Notes: generated from the letters alone by a model not told the origin. DNA of 64,000 nucleotides from Pseudoflavonifractor sp902362925 (GCA_902362925.1 CABIYL010000002.1), one strand, 5' to 3'. Positions 31,432-40,680 are shown, counted from the stretch's first letter. Program-made: numbers and translations.

Positions 31432-32724
31432 ATGAGGCGGAATCTCTGTAAACTCTTCAGGATTCCCAATTCACAATGCGATATGTTCAAACCTAAAAAC
31501 TCGTCAACATATCTCTTAAAATAGAATGGAGAAAACCAGAGCCTTTGCGACTACAGTTAGCCGAAAAAGAAGCCTATTCAGATATTTTCTCTGTAGAAAA
31601 GACACTCTGCATCTCGTTTCCGCATGGCGGCATAGAGTCAAACTCCATGCCGCTGTCGCTACCATAGGGTGTAACTTGACATCTAGCCAATCGTAGCAAA
31701 AGTATTGCAGAACGCAGAAAGCCCTACCACACGGTGGGGCTCTTTCTATGCCCGATGACTTTAATATGCAATATGCATCTAATATGTTTTTCAATTTCTG
31801 CAATCTGCATTTTATATCTGTGTAATATTTGACTAATAAGCAGATAATATGTGAAATATGCAAATAATATGTAGATAATAGGCAAAATGCGTCTGGTGTA
31901 TCTAAGAGCAGGGGATGGGGGCTTTCCCAGAAAGAATATTTTGGATGGAAGGCCTTTTCTACAAAAGAAATACGGGAGGTAGACCTTCTCTGTCCATAGG
32001 GAGGATGCAGAGTGTTTGGCTCATATTGCTGAAACTGAAATCTCAAAGCTACTGGTGTCAGGTACGCGCACTGTCGTACTGGCAAGCCTTTTCCTCCAGC
32101 CGTGGTTTGCCTTTGTAATATGCTGACAATACGCAAGTAATATGTAGATAATACCTGTCTTAGAGCCAAAATCCGAAACTCTTGATGGGTATTGTCCAAT
32201 GGAGCTGGGATTATCAAAGCGTAGCGGCAGAGGGGCTACGGGGCGGTCTACCGCGGCAGGCAGTCAAGGACTGACCCAATGCCCAACACACATACCTGAT
32301 AGACAGTCAAATCAGCCAATCCATATATGATTCAGCCGAGGCACCTATACCATTGCCGAACTGATAATTGTGTTTGTAACTACAAAGAGGCTTTTGTACA
32401 TGGCTGCATTTTCGCCGAATACCCCTACCTCCCCGGCAATTTTATTTTTTGCTTTGCCATCCGCACTGAAATGGTATCCGCACCGGCATAATCCCGGCTT
32501 GAAACCGTATGGTGTCCAAGACAAAACGCAAAAAACCGTGGTATCTGCGGTTACATTACTAATATAATTGTGCTATCTCTTCTGCGAATCTGGAAAGCAC
32601 AGGGATTGGATGTATTGAGGCAAAAGGACAGTCACATCACTCAGATGACACGCCTAAACAGTTCTCTTTGGCGCTCGCTGCTGGACCTTTAAATGCAGAT
32701 CCCGTAGTTTTCTTTTTAGTGTAT
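31432..32724. other. gene-poor region with decayed fragments
   Basis: No intact gene with a ribosome site is visible; a long minus-strand open frame (31516-32217) has no coding character. The region holds iteron-like TAATATG repeats (31762-31890 and 32114-32155), the second copy of the KNKIA.EVG remnant (32412-32520, minus) and short scraps between. It appears to be residue of earlier mobile elements. Confidence 0.5.
31762..32155. repeat. iteron-like TAATATG repeats
   Basis: At least eight variants of TAATATG[CT] are spaced irregularly, mostly 10-25 bases apart, in two blocks. A 16-base exact repeat TAATATGTAGATAATA occurs at 31865-31880 and 32138-32153. The density is far above what the surrounding sequence shows. 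This could be a replication or regulator binding array from a lost element. Confidence 0.5.
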
Positions 32725-33582
32725 CTATAGGTTTTCTCTTGAAAGTGTATTCTTTAGACTATCGATATCATGCAGTCGCTTCGAATTTTCTAGCTCCAAA
32801 TTAGCCAACAAAATCATTTGATATAGCTCATCATACCAATGTTCCAAGTCCATCGGAGTCATAGAAGCTACCGCTTTTTTATAGTTCTTGTCTCCCTCCG
32901 CACAGTTGTTATGCCGGAGATTTAAATTATTAAGCATAAAGAAAATGTTGCGCTCCAATGACTGATTTATACCCTTTAAAACATTTCTTTTGGGTTCTAA
33001 TTCTGCTCCCATTGTAAGAAGAATGCGTTTTTTTGCCTCCAAGTTTCCTTGCAATGTGTGGTGATTATATCGTACAATTTCAAAGGCAGTTTGAGGATCT
33101 ACGATTTCTGCAACGGCAGTTACCTCTGGTTTGTCCTCAGCTACTATGAGTTGCTCAACTTCTGAATTGTAATATGCTTTGTAATTAAAATCAGAGAGAC
33201 AATCGTTGAGTAATGTTTTGAGGATGCTATAAGTTATATAGAATTTAGGCGGCTTTTCAGATAAATATCGATAGTTTTTTGCAAGATACCATAGGTTATA
33301 AATTCCCTCGATTCTGTCTAAATACGAATATAGATTGATTGTCTCGTAAGGATCAAGGGGGTAGCCAATTGTATTTAGAAAATCATCTACATCGATGCAA
33401 CGCCCTCTGTTTTTCCAGCTATAAAAGCAATGTTGTTGCACAAAATTTTTTAATGTAGTTTTTTGCCCGAAATTTTGCTCTATCATGTAGCGTTTTTGAA
33501 AAAGCTCATCAATTCGAAACAAATTACTTTCGAATGATTTATAGTTCTGTTCCAATAGTTTGAAGATGTTATTCCGTTCCAT
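32725..33582 (-). CDS. unknown low-GC protein
   Basis: 285 residues from the ATG at 33582, with GGAG seven bases upstream. Helical and rich in Asn, Tyr and Leu, without membrane segments, and with codon use (AT-rich) very unlike the chromosome, so probably acquired by transfer. Sequence features such as SFESNLFRIDELFQKRYMIEQ and an acidic C-terminus (WYDELYQMILLANLELENSKR) did not recall a known family. Its isolation between mobile remnants makes a phage-defence or element-borne role possible, but nothing in the sequence proves it. Confidence 0.65.
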   Translation of the reverse strand: MERNNIFKLLEQNYKSFESNLFRIDELFQKRYMIEQNFGQKTTLKNFVQQHCFYSWKNRGRCIDVDDFLNTIGYPLDPYETINLYSYLDRIEGIYNLWYLAKNYRYLSEKPPKFYITYSILKTLLNDCLSDFNYKAYYNSEVEQLIVAEDKPEVTAVAEIVDPQTAFEIVRYNHHTLQGNLEAKKRILLTMGAELEPKRNVLKGINQSLERNIFFMLNNLNLRHNNCAEGDKNYKKAVASMTPMDLEHWYDELYQMILLANLELENSKRLHDIDSLKNTLSRENL

Positions 33583-35139
33583 GTAAATCTCCAATTTCTC
33601 TTCTAAGTAAATAAGTTCCTGCCGAATCTCCGTTTGTCTGCGGAATTGCTTCTCTTTTTATCTTCGCTTTTAACTGTATGATCTGCTTTTTTTACTTCTT
33701 CCGCCGCTGCGTATGGGCCTCCACCTCTTTCAGGGTCTCTCCCTGTGGAGCCATAACGGCGTATTCGGCGTTCTAGCGCACAATGCACTCATAAAGGGCG
33801 TCCATATCCAAGATGGTCAGGTTCGAAAAAGTTGGTGCTGCTCTAGCTGTGCTCCCCTTAGGTCGTATGAAGCCAGATGTAGCTATTGGACAGCTCCAGT
33901 AGAAACAGCATATGATAGGAGGATCTGATTGCCTATCAGGAACTGCATCTGCCTGTCAAGGTTGCCTCTGGAGCGTCAGGCAGCACACCTTGATTTCCCG
34001 TACCATCTGCTTGGGGATCCGCTAACCAAACGCTGTTAATTTTGGAAAGTCCAGCATGGAATTATTCTCATTTTATCAGACGGTAAGAAAACAAACAAGC
34101 TGGAAATCATCCATTCTAGATACCTGGCTGAGCAGCGCTAAAGTGTTATCCGTCCAGGACAGGCTGTCCAGGTTGTTGTCCTCCTTAGAGTCTAGGATGG
34201 ACAGCAATGCGTCTCGAGTAAGTCGAAGCAGAGGGCCAGATGGAGATCCTCAACAGACTGTTCTTGCTCTAGCACAGCTGCCTAATGGTGTTCAGGGTAT
34301 CCGTGAGTGATGATTATGGACAGTAGCAGGTAACCAAAAACTATCACATGGTGTTGTAGCCTTTGGGCTATTTCTGGGAGGCGGACATGATATAGCTACA
34401 GTTTTCCGTGATTGGATCATAACTGGGGACAAATTGTCCCCAGTGTGATATATGAGGTCATCTATAAATGTTATAGCCAACAGCGAGTGTAGCAACATGA
34501 GCTGGGCAAAGGTGCACCTGAATGCAGATTGTTCGTATACCCATGCGCGAGCAGCCCTGCGAAGCGATGAGGTAATTGTGTGCCACAAAAATCAGACCAT
34601 TATCAAGTATCTGACGGAACTTAAAAGCTGATGGAGTGAACTACATACAGCTGAAGTCGTGGGCTTCGGAAGACAAGAAAGTCAAATGTCCCTCTCCATC
34701 TTTCCCTATTTTTCTGGCTACATAGTCACACAGGACAATACTGACCATCCCTAATGTAGTGGTACAGGCAATATTTGAAGAAGCATTCTTTTCCACAAAG
34801 AAAATTTGCGAGCAGATTTCGATTCTCTGTATCTTTGTCAATGATTTTTGGCTTACCCGTGCAGTGGTATTTTAAGATGGATTCCGGAGGCGTTTCTCAC
34901 TTTCCTGAATGGGGAACTTGTGCTGTCTTACAGGCCAAACATCAGCCGCAAATGCTAGGGGTAACAAAAAGTTTAATCAGTATTTTTCCTGTAAGAAAGA
35001 CCGCACAAACAGTTTAATATTCACATAACCAAGAGTCCTTAGATTGCCACACAGGCACCCAGAGATTCTCCTTTTGCGTCTTAGGTCGGTTCCTTTTTGG
35101 CCCTGTCTGCAGTCGGTTTCATAGGATAAAACATACTAC
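33583..35139. other. remnant-rich region without intact genes
   Basis: Minus-strand scraps such as LDMDALYECIVR...EYAVMAPQGETLKEVEAHTQ (33690-33830, interrupted by a stop) and ALLSILDSKEDNNLDSLSW (about 34120-34220) have coding character but no start or continuous frame. A further minus-strand frame at 34641-34841 is unassigned. A perfect palindrome lies at 34423-34443. Nothing else could be supported. Confidence 0.5.
34423..34443. repeat. perfect 21-base palindrome
   Basis: CTGGGGACAA-A-TTGTCCCCAG, a ten-base inverted repeat around one base. Related half-sites (ATTGTCCCT) occur at 19533 and 27872. This could be an operator or a fused pair of element ends. Confidence 0.5.
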
Positions 35140-35193
35140 AAAGTAAAATGTAGCTCTTTCCGCTTCATGCTGGGAGAGGCTACATTTTACTTT
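35140..35193. promoter_or_regulatory. large hairpin upstream of the immunity operon
   Basis: AAAGTAAAATGTAGC pairs with GCTACATTTTACTTT, extended by CTTTCC/GGGAGAG, around a loop. There is no T tract on the plus strand. It may mark the edge of the acquired immunity array. Confidence 0.5.
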
Positions 35194-35280
35194 ATGACTA
35201 TACGAGGTTTTCTCCGGTAAATACTTCGTTTATATAATCTGTCAAAATAAATACACCTTTTCGATTGCACAGTAGTATGA

Positions 35281-35286
35281 TATAAT
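35281..35286 (+). promoter_or_regulatory. possible -10 box of the immunity operon
   Basis: TATAAT lies in an AT-rich stretch 260 bases before the first immunity gene, without a good -35 at 17 bases. It is the best promoter candidate upstream of the array. A second, TATAATC, lies at 35233. Confidence 0.4.
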
Positions 35287-35352
35287 TTGTTTAAATTGCA
35301 CCCTTTTCAGGCCCTTGATTTTTGGCATGGTAATGAATCATGAGGTTATGCG

Positions 35353-35547
35353 ATGAAAGAAAAAACAGAGCAGTTGATCACTGCGTCTTTTATATATGAG
35401 GAAATTATTTTGTCTGTGGAGGAAACCACATCTGGGGGTAGATGTGGTTCCTCTCTTGCGGCCTTTTCACGCCCTGCGTCAGCCTGTCCAAGTGACAGGG
35501 TGTCGCGGGGCGTTTTTCTATCTTTGGAAAGGAGTCAACGAATATGA
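35353..35547 (+). CDS. possible leader peptide upstream of the immunity array
   Basis: A 64-codon frame beginning MKEKTEQLITASFIYEE, after TGAGG, runs through both leader hairpins and overlaps the first immunity gene start by four bases. The first 23 codons look natural; the rest follows the hairpin sequences and is unlikely to fold. It may be a regulatory upstream frame or the stump of a lost gene. Confidence 0.25.
   Translation: MKEKTEQLITASFIYEEIILSVEETTSGGRCGSSLAAFSRPASACPSDRVSRGVFLSLERSQRI
35419..35453 (+). promoter_or_regulatory. leader hairpin 1 of the immunity operon
   Basis: GAGGAA-ACCACATCT and AGATGTGGT-TCCTC form a stable stem with a GGGGGT loop, 17 bases before a terminator hairpin. 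The placement suits an antiterminator or processing element. Confidence 0.65.
35470..35517 (+). terminator. leader terminator (attenuator) of the immunity operon
   Basis: An outer stem CGCCCTGCG / CGCGGGGCG and an inner stem CCTGTC / GACAGG are followed by TTTTT, only 27 bases before the first gene. A terminator inside a leader suggests conditional read-through into the 28-kb array. Confidence 0.7.
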
Positions 35548-36659
35548 GCCTGAAATACACCTGCCCCGGCTGTGGGACCTCCTTGGGCTATGAGGGATTG
35601 TGCTGGAAATGTAAGTGTGAGCAGGATCGGCAAGCTGCGCTGTCCTGGACGCCGGAACAAATCGCAGAGAAGCAGAGAAACCTGATCCAGAACATCCAGA
35701 GGTTGGCTGATATGGAGGACCCGGAGTTCACCGACTTCTGGCAGTTGCTGGGGTATCGGGACGCCATCGACCCGGAGATCCAGCGGGCGGCACTGGCCGC
35801 AGGGGTGTTCTGGCCCTGTGAGATCTATTATCACGCTCCTGCCGATATGCGGGATGGTCTGATTCATGCGCTATTGTCCGCGGAATATTCCAGCGAGGCC
35901 TCCAACCTGATGAGTTGCCTTGCTATGCAGGGAGATGACAAGGCAATGCAGACTCTGCTGGAGCTGGAGCGAAATCCCCGGCCCTGGCGCAAGGGCCTCT
36001 ATGTGGACCCATCCAGCTATGCGCAAATCGGAGGCTGGACCTTCAACAAGGAGGGCCAGAAAATCCAACTCAACTTCGACACCTGCTATCCTATGGTCAA
36101 AGGAACCACCGGTGAGAAATCTCCCGTCCGCATTGGCCGGGCAAGGGAGGACACATGCCCCCACTGTGGCGGGCGCATGGTGGACATACTGGTATTGGAC
36201 GGCCGGGATGAGCGGCTCCGGTTCCTGGGACTGGACGGCATCCTGACCGCCACCTGCTGCCCCAGCTGTGTGGGATTTCTCAAAGGCCCCGCCTTCAACC
36301 GGTTCACCCTGGATGGCGGCGTGGAGGTCTTTCCCTCCGAACTCTTTGACGGGGCGGAGAAGACGGATTGCTATGTCAGTCCCGAGGACTACAAGGCTCT
36401 CACCGAAAATCCCTTTGTGCTGGGTAAGGTGCCAGTGCCCCTGTTCTATGGCGCAGCCTGCCAGGATGTGAACACCATCGGCGGCTTTGCCAACTGGGTG
36501 CAGGACGCGGAATATACCATCTGCCCCCACTGCGGGAAACCAATGAAATATCTGGCGCAGATCCAGTGGGATACGGTGTTTGACTGTGCGGAGGGCACGC
36601 TCTATGTGGAATTCTGCCCGGACTGCCATATCGTATCCATGCAGCATCAGCAGACCTGA
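35544..36659 (+). CDS. zinc-ribbon protein with DUF1963-like C-terminus, candidate immunity protein
   Basis: 371 residues and the first gene of the array; AAAGGAG precedes the ATG. It begins with a zinc ribbon (CPGCG...CWKCKC) and contains further Cys pairs (CPHCG near 200, CCPSC near 233, CPHCG near 328 and CPDC at the end), so several structural zincs are likely. The C-terminal third (IGGFANWVQDAEYTICPHCGKPMKYLAQI) resembles the end of DUF1963/YwqG proteins, which are frequent in immunity gene clusters. The cognate toxin is unknown. Confidence 0.8.
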   Translation: MSLKYTCPGCGTSLGYEGLCWKCKCEQDRQAALSWTPEQIAEKQRNLIQNIQRLADMEDPEFTDFWQLLGYRDAIDPEIQRAALAAGVFWPCEIYYHAPADMRDGLIHALLSAEYSSEASNLMSCLAMQGDDKAMQTLLELERNPRPWRKGLYVDPSSYAQIGGWTFNKEGQKIQLNFDTCYPMVKGTTGEKSPVRIGRAREDTCPHCGGRMVDILVLDGRDERLRFLGLDGILTATCCPSCVGFLKGPAFNRFTLDGGVEVFPSELFDGAEKTDCYVSPEDYKALTENPFVLGKVPVPLFYGAACQDVNTIGGFANWVQDAEYTICPHCGKPMKYLAQIQWDTVFDCAEGTLYVEFCPDCHIVSMQHQQT

Positions 36660-36673
36660 GAGGAGACCTTGCC

Positions 36674-38056
36674 ATGAGTTTGCCAAAGCGTGATGGCGTG
36701 CATAACCGCTACTATCTGATCCACAAGCCGGACACTTCCCCGGAGGTGCTGGCGGAGGCAGATCTCTGCATTCAGGATGTGCTGAACGGCACCGCTCGTG
36801 AAAATCACTCCGCCTACCCGACCGTGGTGCGAAACCACAACGGAACTCCATTTCTCCCTGATCAGCTGCTGGAGCGGTATCTGACCGGGCTGCCGTTGAA
36901 AGGATTTCCCTATGAGGATGCTGTCTCTCTCTGCGATGCCATGCGGCGGCTGGTGGGCTGGCAAGAAATCCGCTATAAGTTGGAGAAGTACATAGAAAAG
37001 CAGGTGCAGGAGCGGTTCTTCCTTGTGGGAGAGCGGGATGATGGCTTTACCGTCTTTCCGCCCTGCACAGTACTGCCGGAATTGCGTCCGGAGGATGTGG
37101 ACGAAGGTCTGCTGCGCTTTGCCTGCTATGTGGCGATCTGCCATACTGTGTACGGGCAGAGTTTTGAATCCCTCACCACCGAGCACATCCTCGGCTTGGT
37201 TTCCCAGCTTCGCCCAGATATGGTGAAGCAGCTGAAAACAGCCGGCAGCGGCAAATTACCAAAGGACATCCAGCAGCGTAAGACGGAGCATTTCAACGCA
37301 TCGGCCAATGATGCGTTTGCCACTATCCGCATCACCGCCAGGGACTCCACGGAGGAGTGCTATGCTGAAATCCTGGACTACCTGTGTGCGGTGCTGGAGC
37401 AGGAGGAATTCCCCTGCAGTTACTCAGTGGAGTTCAGAGGAAAGGAGAAAATCTATCTGCCCATTCCCGGCTTGCCCAAGAAGGGAGTCAATCAGCTCTT
37501 TGCCTGCGCTGTGCAGCACCCCAATCTGCATCCAGCTATGGAGCGATACGCTCGTCTGGCTATGCGGGAGTTTGAGTGGTACCAAAACCTTGCGGACGAA
37601 GCCTGTGCTATGCCTGGCACCTTTGCCGTGTTCGCCCTGGGACTGGAAGGGCCGAAGTGGTGGCGGCTGGTGTGCGATTACCTGGATCGATGTGATGACG
37701 AGCACTCCTCTTTGCAGGAGAAGTTCCTGCATATTCTGTTTAAGCAGTACGGGTTCACTGCCCAGTCCCTGCCGGTACTGGTCCACGGTGTCCAGTCCAT
37801 GCAGAATCTGAAGCCCGCAAAGGAGTTCCGCACCCTGATTGCCAATGAGGAGAGCCTGGACGCCCTGCTGGAGATCAAGGGGCATCTGGAGGACTATCTG
37901 CCCGAAGAAGGAGCGCATGACCTGCGGGCCCGGGACTACCTGTGGCGGGAGGTGCTCTGGGCCATCTGGGGGCAAGCCTCCGAAAACGGCGGCAGCAAAG
38001 CCATCAAGTCGGCGCCGAAAGAGCTGAAAGAGAAATACCAGCAAGTATTTGCGTAA
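36674..38056 (+). CDS. large helical protein, DUF6138-like, candidate immunity protein
   Basis: 460 residues, mostly helical, without membrane segments or catalytic motifs. A central segment (YLPIPGLPKKGVNQLFACAV) and a preceding SYSVEFRGKEK stretch recall DUF6138 proteins of bacilli; this is from memory and uncertain. The start lies 15 bases after the previous stop, with GAGAGGAG upstream. It is the second gene of the array, and the role as immunity protein is inferred only from context. Confidence 0.75.
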   Translation: MSLPKRDGVHNRYYLIHKPDTSPEVLAEADLCIQDVLNGTARENHSAYPTVVRNHNGTPFLPDQLLERYLTGLPLKGFPYEDAVSLCDAMRRLVGWQEIRYKLEKYIEKQVQERFFLVGERDDGFTVFPPCTVLPELRPEDVDEGLLRFACYVAICHTVYGQSFESLTTEHILGLVSQLRPDMVKQLKTAGSGKLPKDIQQRKTEHFNASANDAFATIRITARDSTEECYAEILDYLCAVLEQEEFPCSYSVEFRGKEKIYLPIPGLPKKGVNQLFACAVQHPNLHPAMERYARLAMREFEWYQNLADEACAMPGTFAVFALGLEGPKWWRLVCDYLDRCDDEHSSLQEKFLHILFKQYGFTAQSLPVLVHGVQSMQNLKPAKEFRTLIANEESLDALLEIKGHLEDYLPEEGAHDLRARDYLWREVLWAIWGQASENGGSKAIKSAPKELKEKYQQVFA

Positions 38057-38066
38057 GGAGAACGCC

Positions 38067-38909
38067 ATGAAAAAGAGAACGGTCAAGGACTTTGTTGCCC
38101 TGTACGCCCCGGAAGATGAGGAAAAGCTGGTACTGATTCAGGACGGTGTCAGCGCGGACAAAACCTTTCTGGATACCTACTGGGCGGCGCATACCCATGC
38201 CCTCGCCATGGCGGATGTCCAGACCGGACAGGCGATCTCCGGTCGATGCTACCTGAGCTGGCCGCTGACGGACAAGGAACGGGATGCCGGCGACTATTCC
38301 AAGCGGTTTACCAAGGGCCAGATCTACCGGATCAAAGCCCGCGGCTGGAAAGGTGATGCCCTCTACGAACCTCAGTGGTATGTCACGGAGGTACTGGAGG
38401 AAGGCGTACCCTGTCCGGCACTGGAGGAGATTTGGGCGGAATACACAAAGCCCATTCTTCTGGAGGACGAAGTGCTGGGAACCCTCACGCTGGATCGTGA
38501 GATGAGCATATTCGAGGGGACCTGTAAGTGGATGGGAAAAGAAGTCCGGATCTCGTTGGATGTGGAGATTGAAAAGAAAGCGTCCTGGACCCGTGTCACC
38601 AATGTGATGAAGAAACTGGTGGCAGACCAGGAAACCTGGGATAAGTCCCTGCGAGCGATGGCTGCCCAGAAGCTCACTGCTCAGGCCAACGAATGGCTGG
38701 CGGACAATGACCAGACCGACCGTGACCCGGAAAAAGACCCCATCACCGAGGATGAGTTTGCCCGGCGCATCCTCCTCACCGAGTTTACAGTATCTCCCGG
38801 CGGCCGGTTTACCGCCTGGTATGAGGACGACGATATGTTCTGGGGCCATGTGATCACTGTGGAGGGAACGCTGAAAAAAGGTCCCGTTGACGCTGATATA
38901 CAGGGCTGA
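38067..38909 (+). CDS. DUF2262 protein, immunity-like (paralogue A)
   Basis: 280 residues from the ATG at 38067 (AAGGAG six bases upstream). The C-terminal 130 residues carry the DUF2262 pattern: VLGTLTLDREMSIFEGTCKWMGKEV, a WDKSLRAMAAQKL helix and a final YEDDDMFWGHVITVEGTLKKG. The N-terminal 140 residues form a separate domain also found in paralogue B at 42751-43590. DUF2262 proteins are known members of polymorphic-toxin immunity clusters. The pair probably arose by duplication within the array. Confidence 0.88.
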   Translation: MKKRTVKDFVALYAPEDEEKLVLIQDGVSADKTFLDTYWAAHTHALAMADVQTGQAISGRCYLSWPLTDKERDAGDYSKRFTKGQIYRIKARGWKGDALYEPQWYVTEVLEEGVPCPALEEIWAEYTKPILLEDEVLGTLTLDREMSIFEGTCKWMGKEVRISLDVEIEKKASWTRVTNVMKKLVADQETWDKSLRAMAAQKLTAQANEWLADNDQTDRDPEKDPITEDEFARRILLTEFTVSPGGRFTAWYEDDDMFWGHVITVEGTLKKGPVDADIQG

Positions 38910-38940
38910 CAACAACCGTTTACAGGAGGAGGCATCAATT

Positions 38941-39219
38941 ATGTGCGAGCACTGCCGAAACATTCAAACATGGAGAAAATTTGATGCCCCCAAGGACTAC
39001 CTGGCCTGTATTGCCTATATCCAGCAGTTGGTGGAACAAGGCGAATTTGAACTGATAGCAGAGGAATCCACCTGTCCGCTGGAGAAGGTAAAGACTGAGG
39101 ATGGATGGACAGACGAAATTATGGCTCACATGATTAGGTGCAAGCACTGCGGCCAGATCTTCACCTGCGTAGTCAACACATGGCGAGGCAGTGGACACTT
39201 CAAAAAAGGCAAAGGATGA
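38941..39219 (+). CDS. small zinc-ribbon protein, candidate immunity protein
   Basis: 92 residues with CEHCRNIQ at the very start and CKHCGQIF near residue 70, forming one zinc ribbon interrupted by an acidic helical insert (YIQQLVEQGEFELIAEESTCPLE). AGGAGGAGG precedes the ATG. A compact cytoplasmic protein of this sort is common in immunity arrays. No family name can be given. Confidence 0.72.
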   Translation: MCEHCRNIQTWRKFDAPKDYLACIAYIQQLVEQGEFELIAEESTCPLEKVKTEDGWTDEIMAHMIRCKHCGQIFTCVVNTWRGSGHFKKGKG

Positions 39220-39238
39220 CTGGAAGGAGGAAACCTAA

Positions 39239-39472
39239 ATGAACAGCGAGCAGATCACAGCTTTTTTGCAGGAACATTGGTATATTGCCTCAGTGATCAT
39301 TGGGGGCGTGATTTTGATTGGAGCGATCCGCAACTGGAACTGGCTTTGCGACCCCACCGGGACACGGGATGCCTACCGCCACAGCAGAGGATACCGGCGG
39401 GTGGTTTTCTTCCTGCTTGGTGTCCTTCTGATCGTGGTGAGCATCTGGGGATTTGTGCTGAAATTGCAATAA
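39239..39472 (+). CDS. Imm17-like two-helix membrane immunity protein
   Basis: 77 residues with two membrane helices (about 14-31 and 54-73) and, between them, NWNWLCDP (W33 and W35) followed by basic RGYRR. A WxW motif between two helices is the described hallmark of Imm17. Membrane immunity proteins usually protect against pore-forming or membrane-acting toxins. AAGGAGG precedes the ATG. It is the only membrane protein in the array. Confidence 0.78.
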   Translation: MNSEQITAFLQEHWYIASVIIGGVILIGAIRNWNWLCDPTGTRDAYRHSRGYRRVVFFLLGVLLIVVSIWGFVLKLQ

Positions 39473-39485
39473 AAGGAGCGATCCC

Positions 39486-39698
39486 ATGACCCAAGAAGAA
39501 CAGATCCGCCTCTATCGGCTGATGGAAAAGCTCAACTGGTTTTTCCACCAAGAGATGCACTACCTGGATCGGGAGACGGCAGAAAAGATTGCGCGGGAGT
39601 GTTACCCGGAGATTCGGGATTTTACATACGACATTTTATGGAACGACCTGCCCAAAGAGGTCCAGGAGCAGCTCATGGACGAGGAGGAATCCCTGTGA
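39486..39698 (+). CDS. small acidic helical protein
   Basis: 70 residues, entirely helical and acidic (EEQIRLYRLMEKLNWFFHQE, PKEVQEQLMDEEESL). AAAAGGAG precedes the ATG. Its last codons overlap the GTG start of the next gene, so they are translated together. Too short to classify; it could be an immunity protein or a subunit of its neighbour. Confidence 0.65.
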   Translation: MTQEEQIRLYRLMEKLNWFFHQEMHYLDRETAEKIARECYPEIRDFTYDILWNDLPKEVQEQLMDEEESL

Positions 39699-40090
39699 GT
39701 ACACTGATTTGTTCTTTTGATGGCCTGCACGACAACAGAGTCCTGCGCTACTGCGCTGACTTTGAAGCCCACACACTGCACATGGATACCCAGTCCGAGA
39801 CCGGAGAGAAAGTATCCGTTCGCTTCACCGGCCTGCTGGCCCACTGGTTTGAAAATGTGATTCAGGACAACATCCTCTTCGGCATGGACGAGATCACCGT
39901 GGACAGGTTTTTCCAGCAGTACAAAGACCTGCTGGGCGGGACCATCTCTTACGGCTTTCCCGCCTGCTGCAGCATCGAGGAACTGCGGAAGCGCATGGAA
40001 CGGGAGCACATCCGGGTATTTGTCATCGACTCTTCCCTTGGGCTGTGCGGATTTGTACTGGCTCAGGAGGTGGAACTGCAATGTCCATAA
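39695..40090 (+). CDS. unknown cytoplasmic protein, candidate immunity protein
   Basis: 131 residues starting at a GTG that overlaps the preceding TGA (GTGA), with GAGGAGG upstream. It opens with an alpha/beta pattern (TLICSFDGLHDNRVLRYCADFEAHTLHMDT) that suggests a small beta sheet. Several Cys residues occur without a metal-site spacing. The next gene starts ten bases inside its end. Family not recognised. Confidence 0.65.
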   Translation: MSTLICSFDGLHDNRVLRYCADFEAHTLHMDTQSETGEKVSVRFTGLLAHWFENVIQDNILFGMDEITVDRFFQQYKDLLGGTISYGFPACCSIEELRKRMEREHIRVFVIDSSLGLCGFVLAQEVELQCP

Positions 40091-40668
40091 CTGCCTATAA
40101 AGTGGAAGCCGTCGGTCATGATCGAACCGGAGAAGATTATGGCTATGTAAATATCATGTACCGCTATGGCAACAAGCAGTCCTGTCCTCGGCCAGATCAA
40201 TGTGAAAAGATAGAGGTCATGTGGGCGGATGAGAGCGTCTACGGGCCGCCTGCTCCTGGCAGCAAGGTGGGCGACTTTATAAAGACATGGCTGATGGGCT
40301 CCTGGGACTGCGGAGTATTTACCCACCGGGAGATTGCCCAGCGGCTCATGGATACCTTCACCGGTCTGAAGCTCAAGGAGCTGGCGTGGTTTGAGAACCC
40401 CAGAGAAAAGACTTTGAAAAATGGTAAACCCCGTGCGCGCCGGGCCAAGTGGCTGCCGGAGCGGGAGGTGGATCTGGTGTATCTCTACTCCGACCACTAT
40501 CGTGACGCAAGAAATCCGGTTCCCGCTGAAACCGACTTTTTCACGGTCACAAGGTCGGACGCCTGGGGCGTAAGCACCTGGTTCATGTGTACCCCGGAGG
40601 CCGCCGAGAAACTGATCGCCATGGATTACGACAATCTGGCCGTCGAGGAGACCACTATTGTGGGATAG
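40081..40668 (+). CDS. unknown protein, candidate immunity protein
   Basis: 195 residues from the ATG at 40081, with AGGAGG nine bases upstream inside the preceding gene. The N-terminal half has strand-rich aromatic segments (YGYVNIMYRYGNKQ, EVMWADESVYG), and the C-terminal part is mixed, with a basic NGKPRARRAKWLPERE stretch. No catalytic motif is visible and the family is not recognised. The overlap with the preceding gene argues for a shared function or coordinated expression. Confidence 0.68.
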   Translation: MSITAYKVEAVGHDRTGEDYGYVNIMYRYGNKQSCPRPDQCEKIEVMWADESVYGPPAPGSKVGDFIKTWLMGSWDCGVFTHREIAQRLMDTFTGLKLKELAWFENPREKTLKNGKPRARRAKWLPEREVDLVYLYSDHYRDARNPVPAETDFFTVTRSDAWGVSTWFMCTPEAAEKLIAMDYDNLAVEETTIVG

Positions 40669-40680
40669 GAGTGATGCAGC

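Noticed and set aside
31516..32217. 233-codon minus-strand frame in the graveyard
   Set aside because: No ribosome site, composition typical of non-coding sequence, and it runs through the TAATATG repeats.
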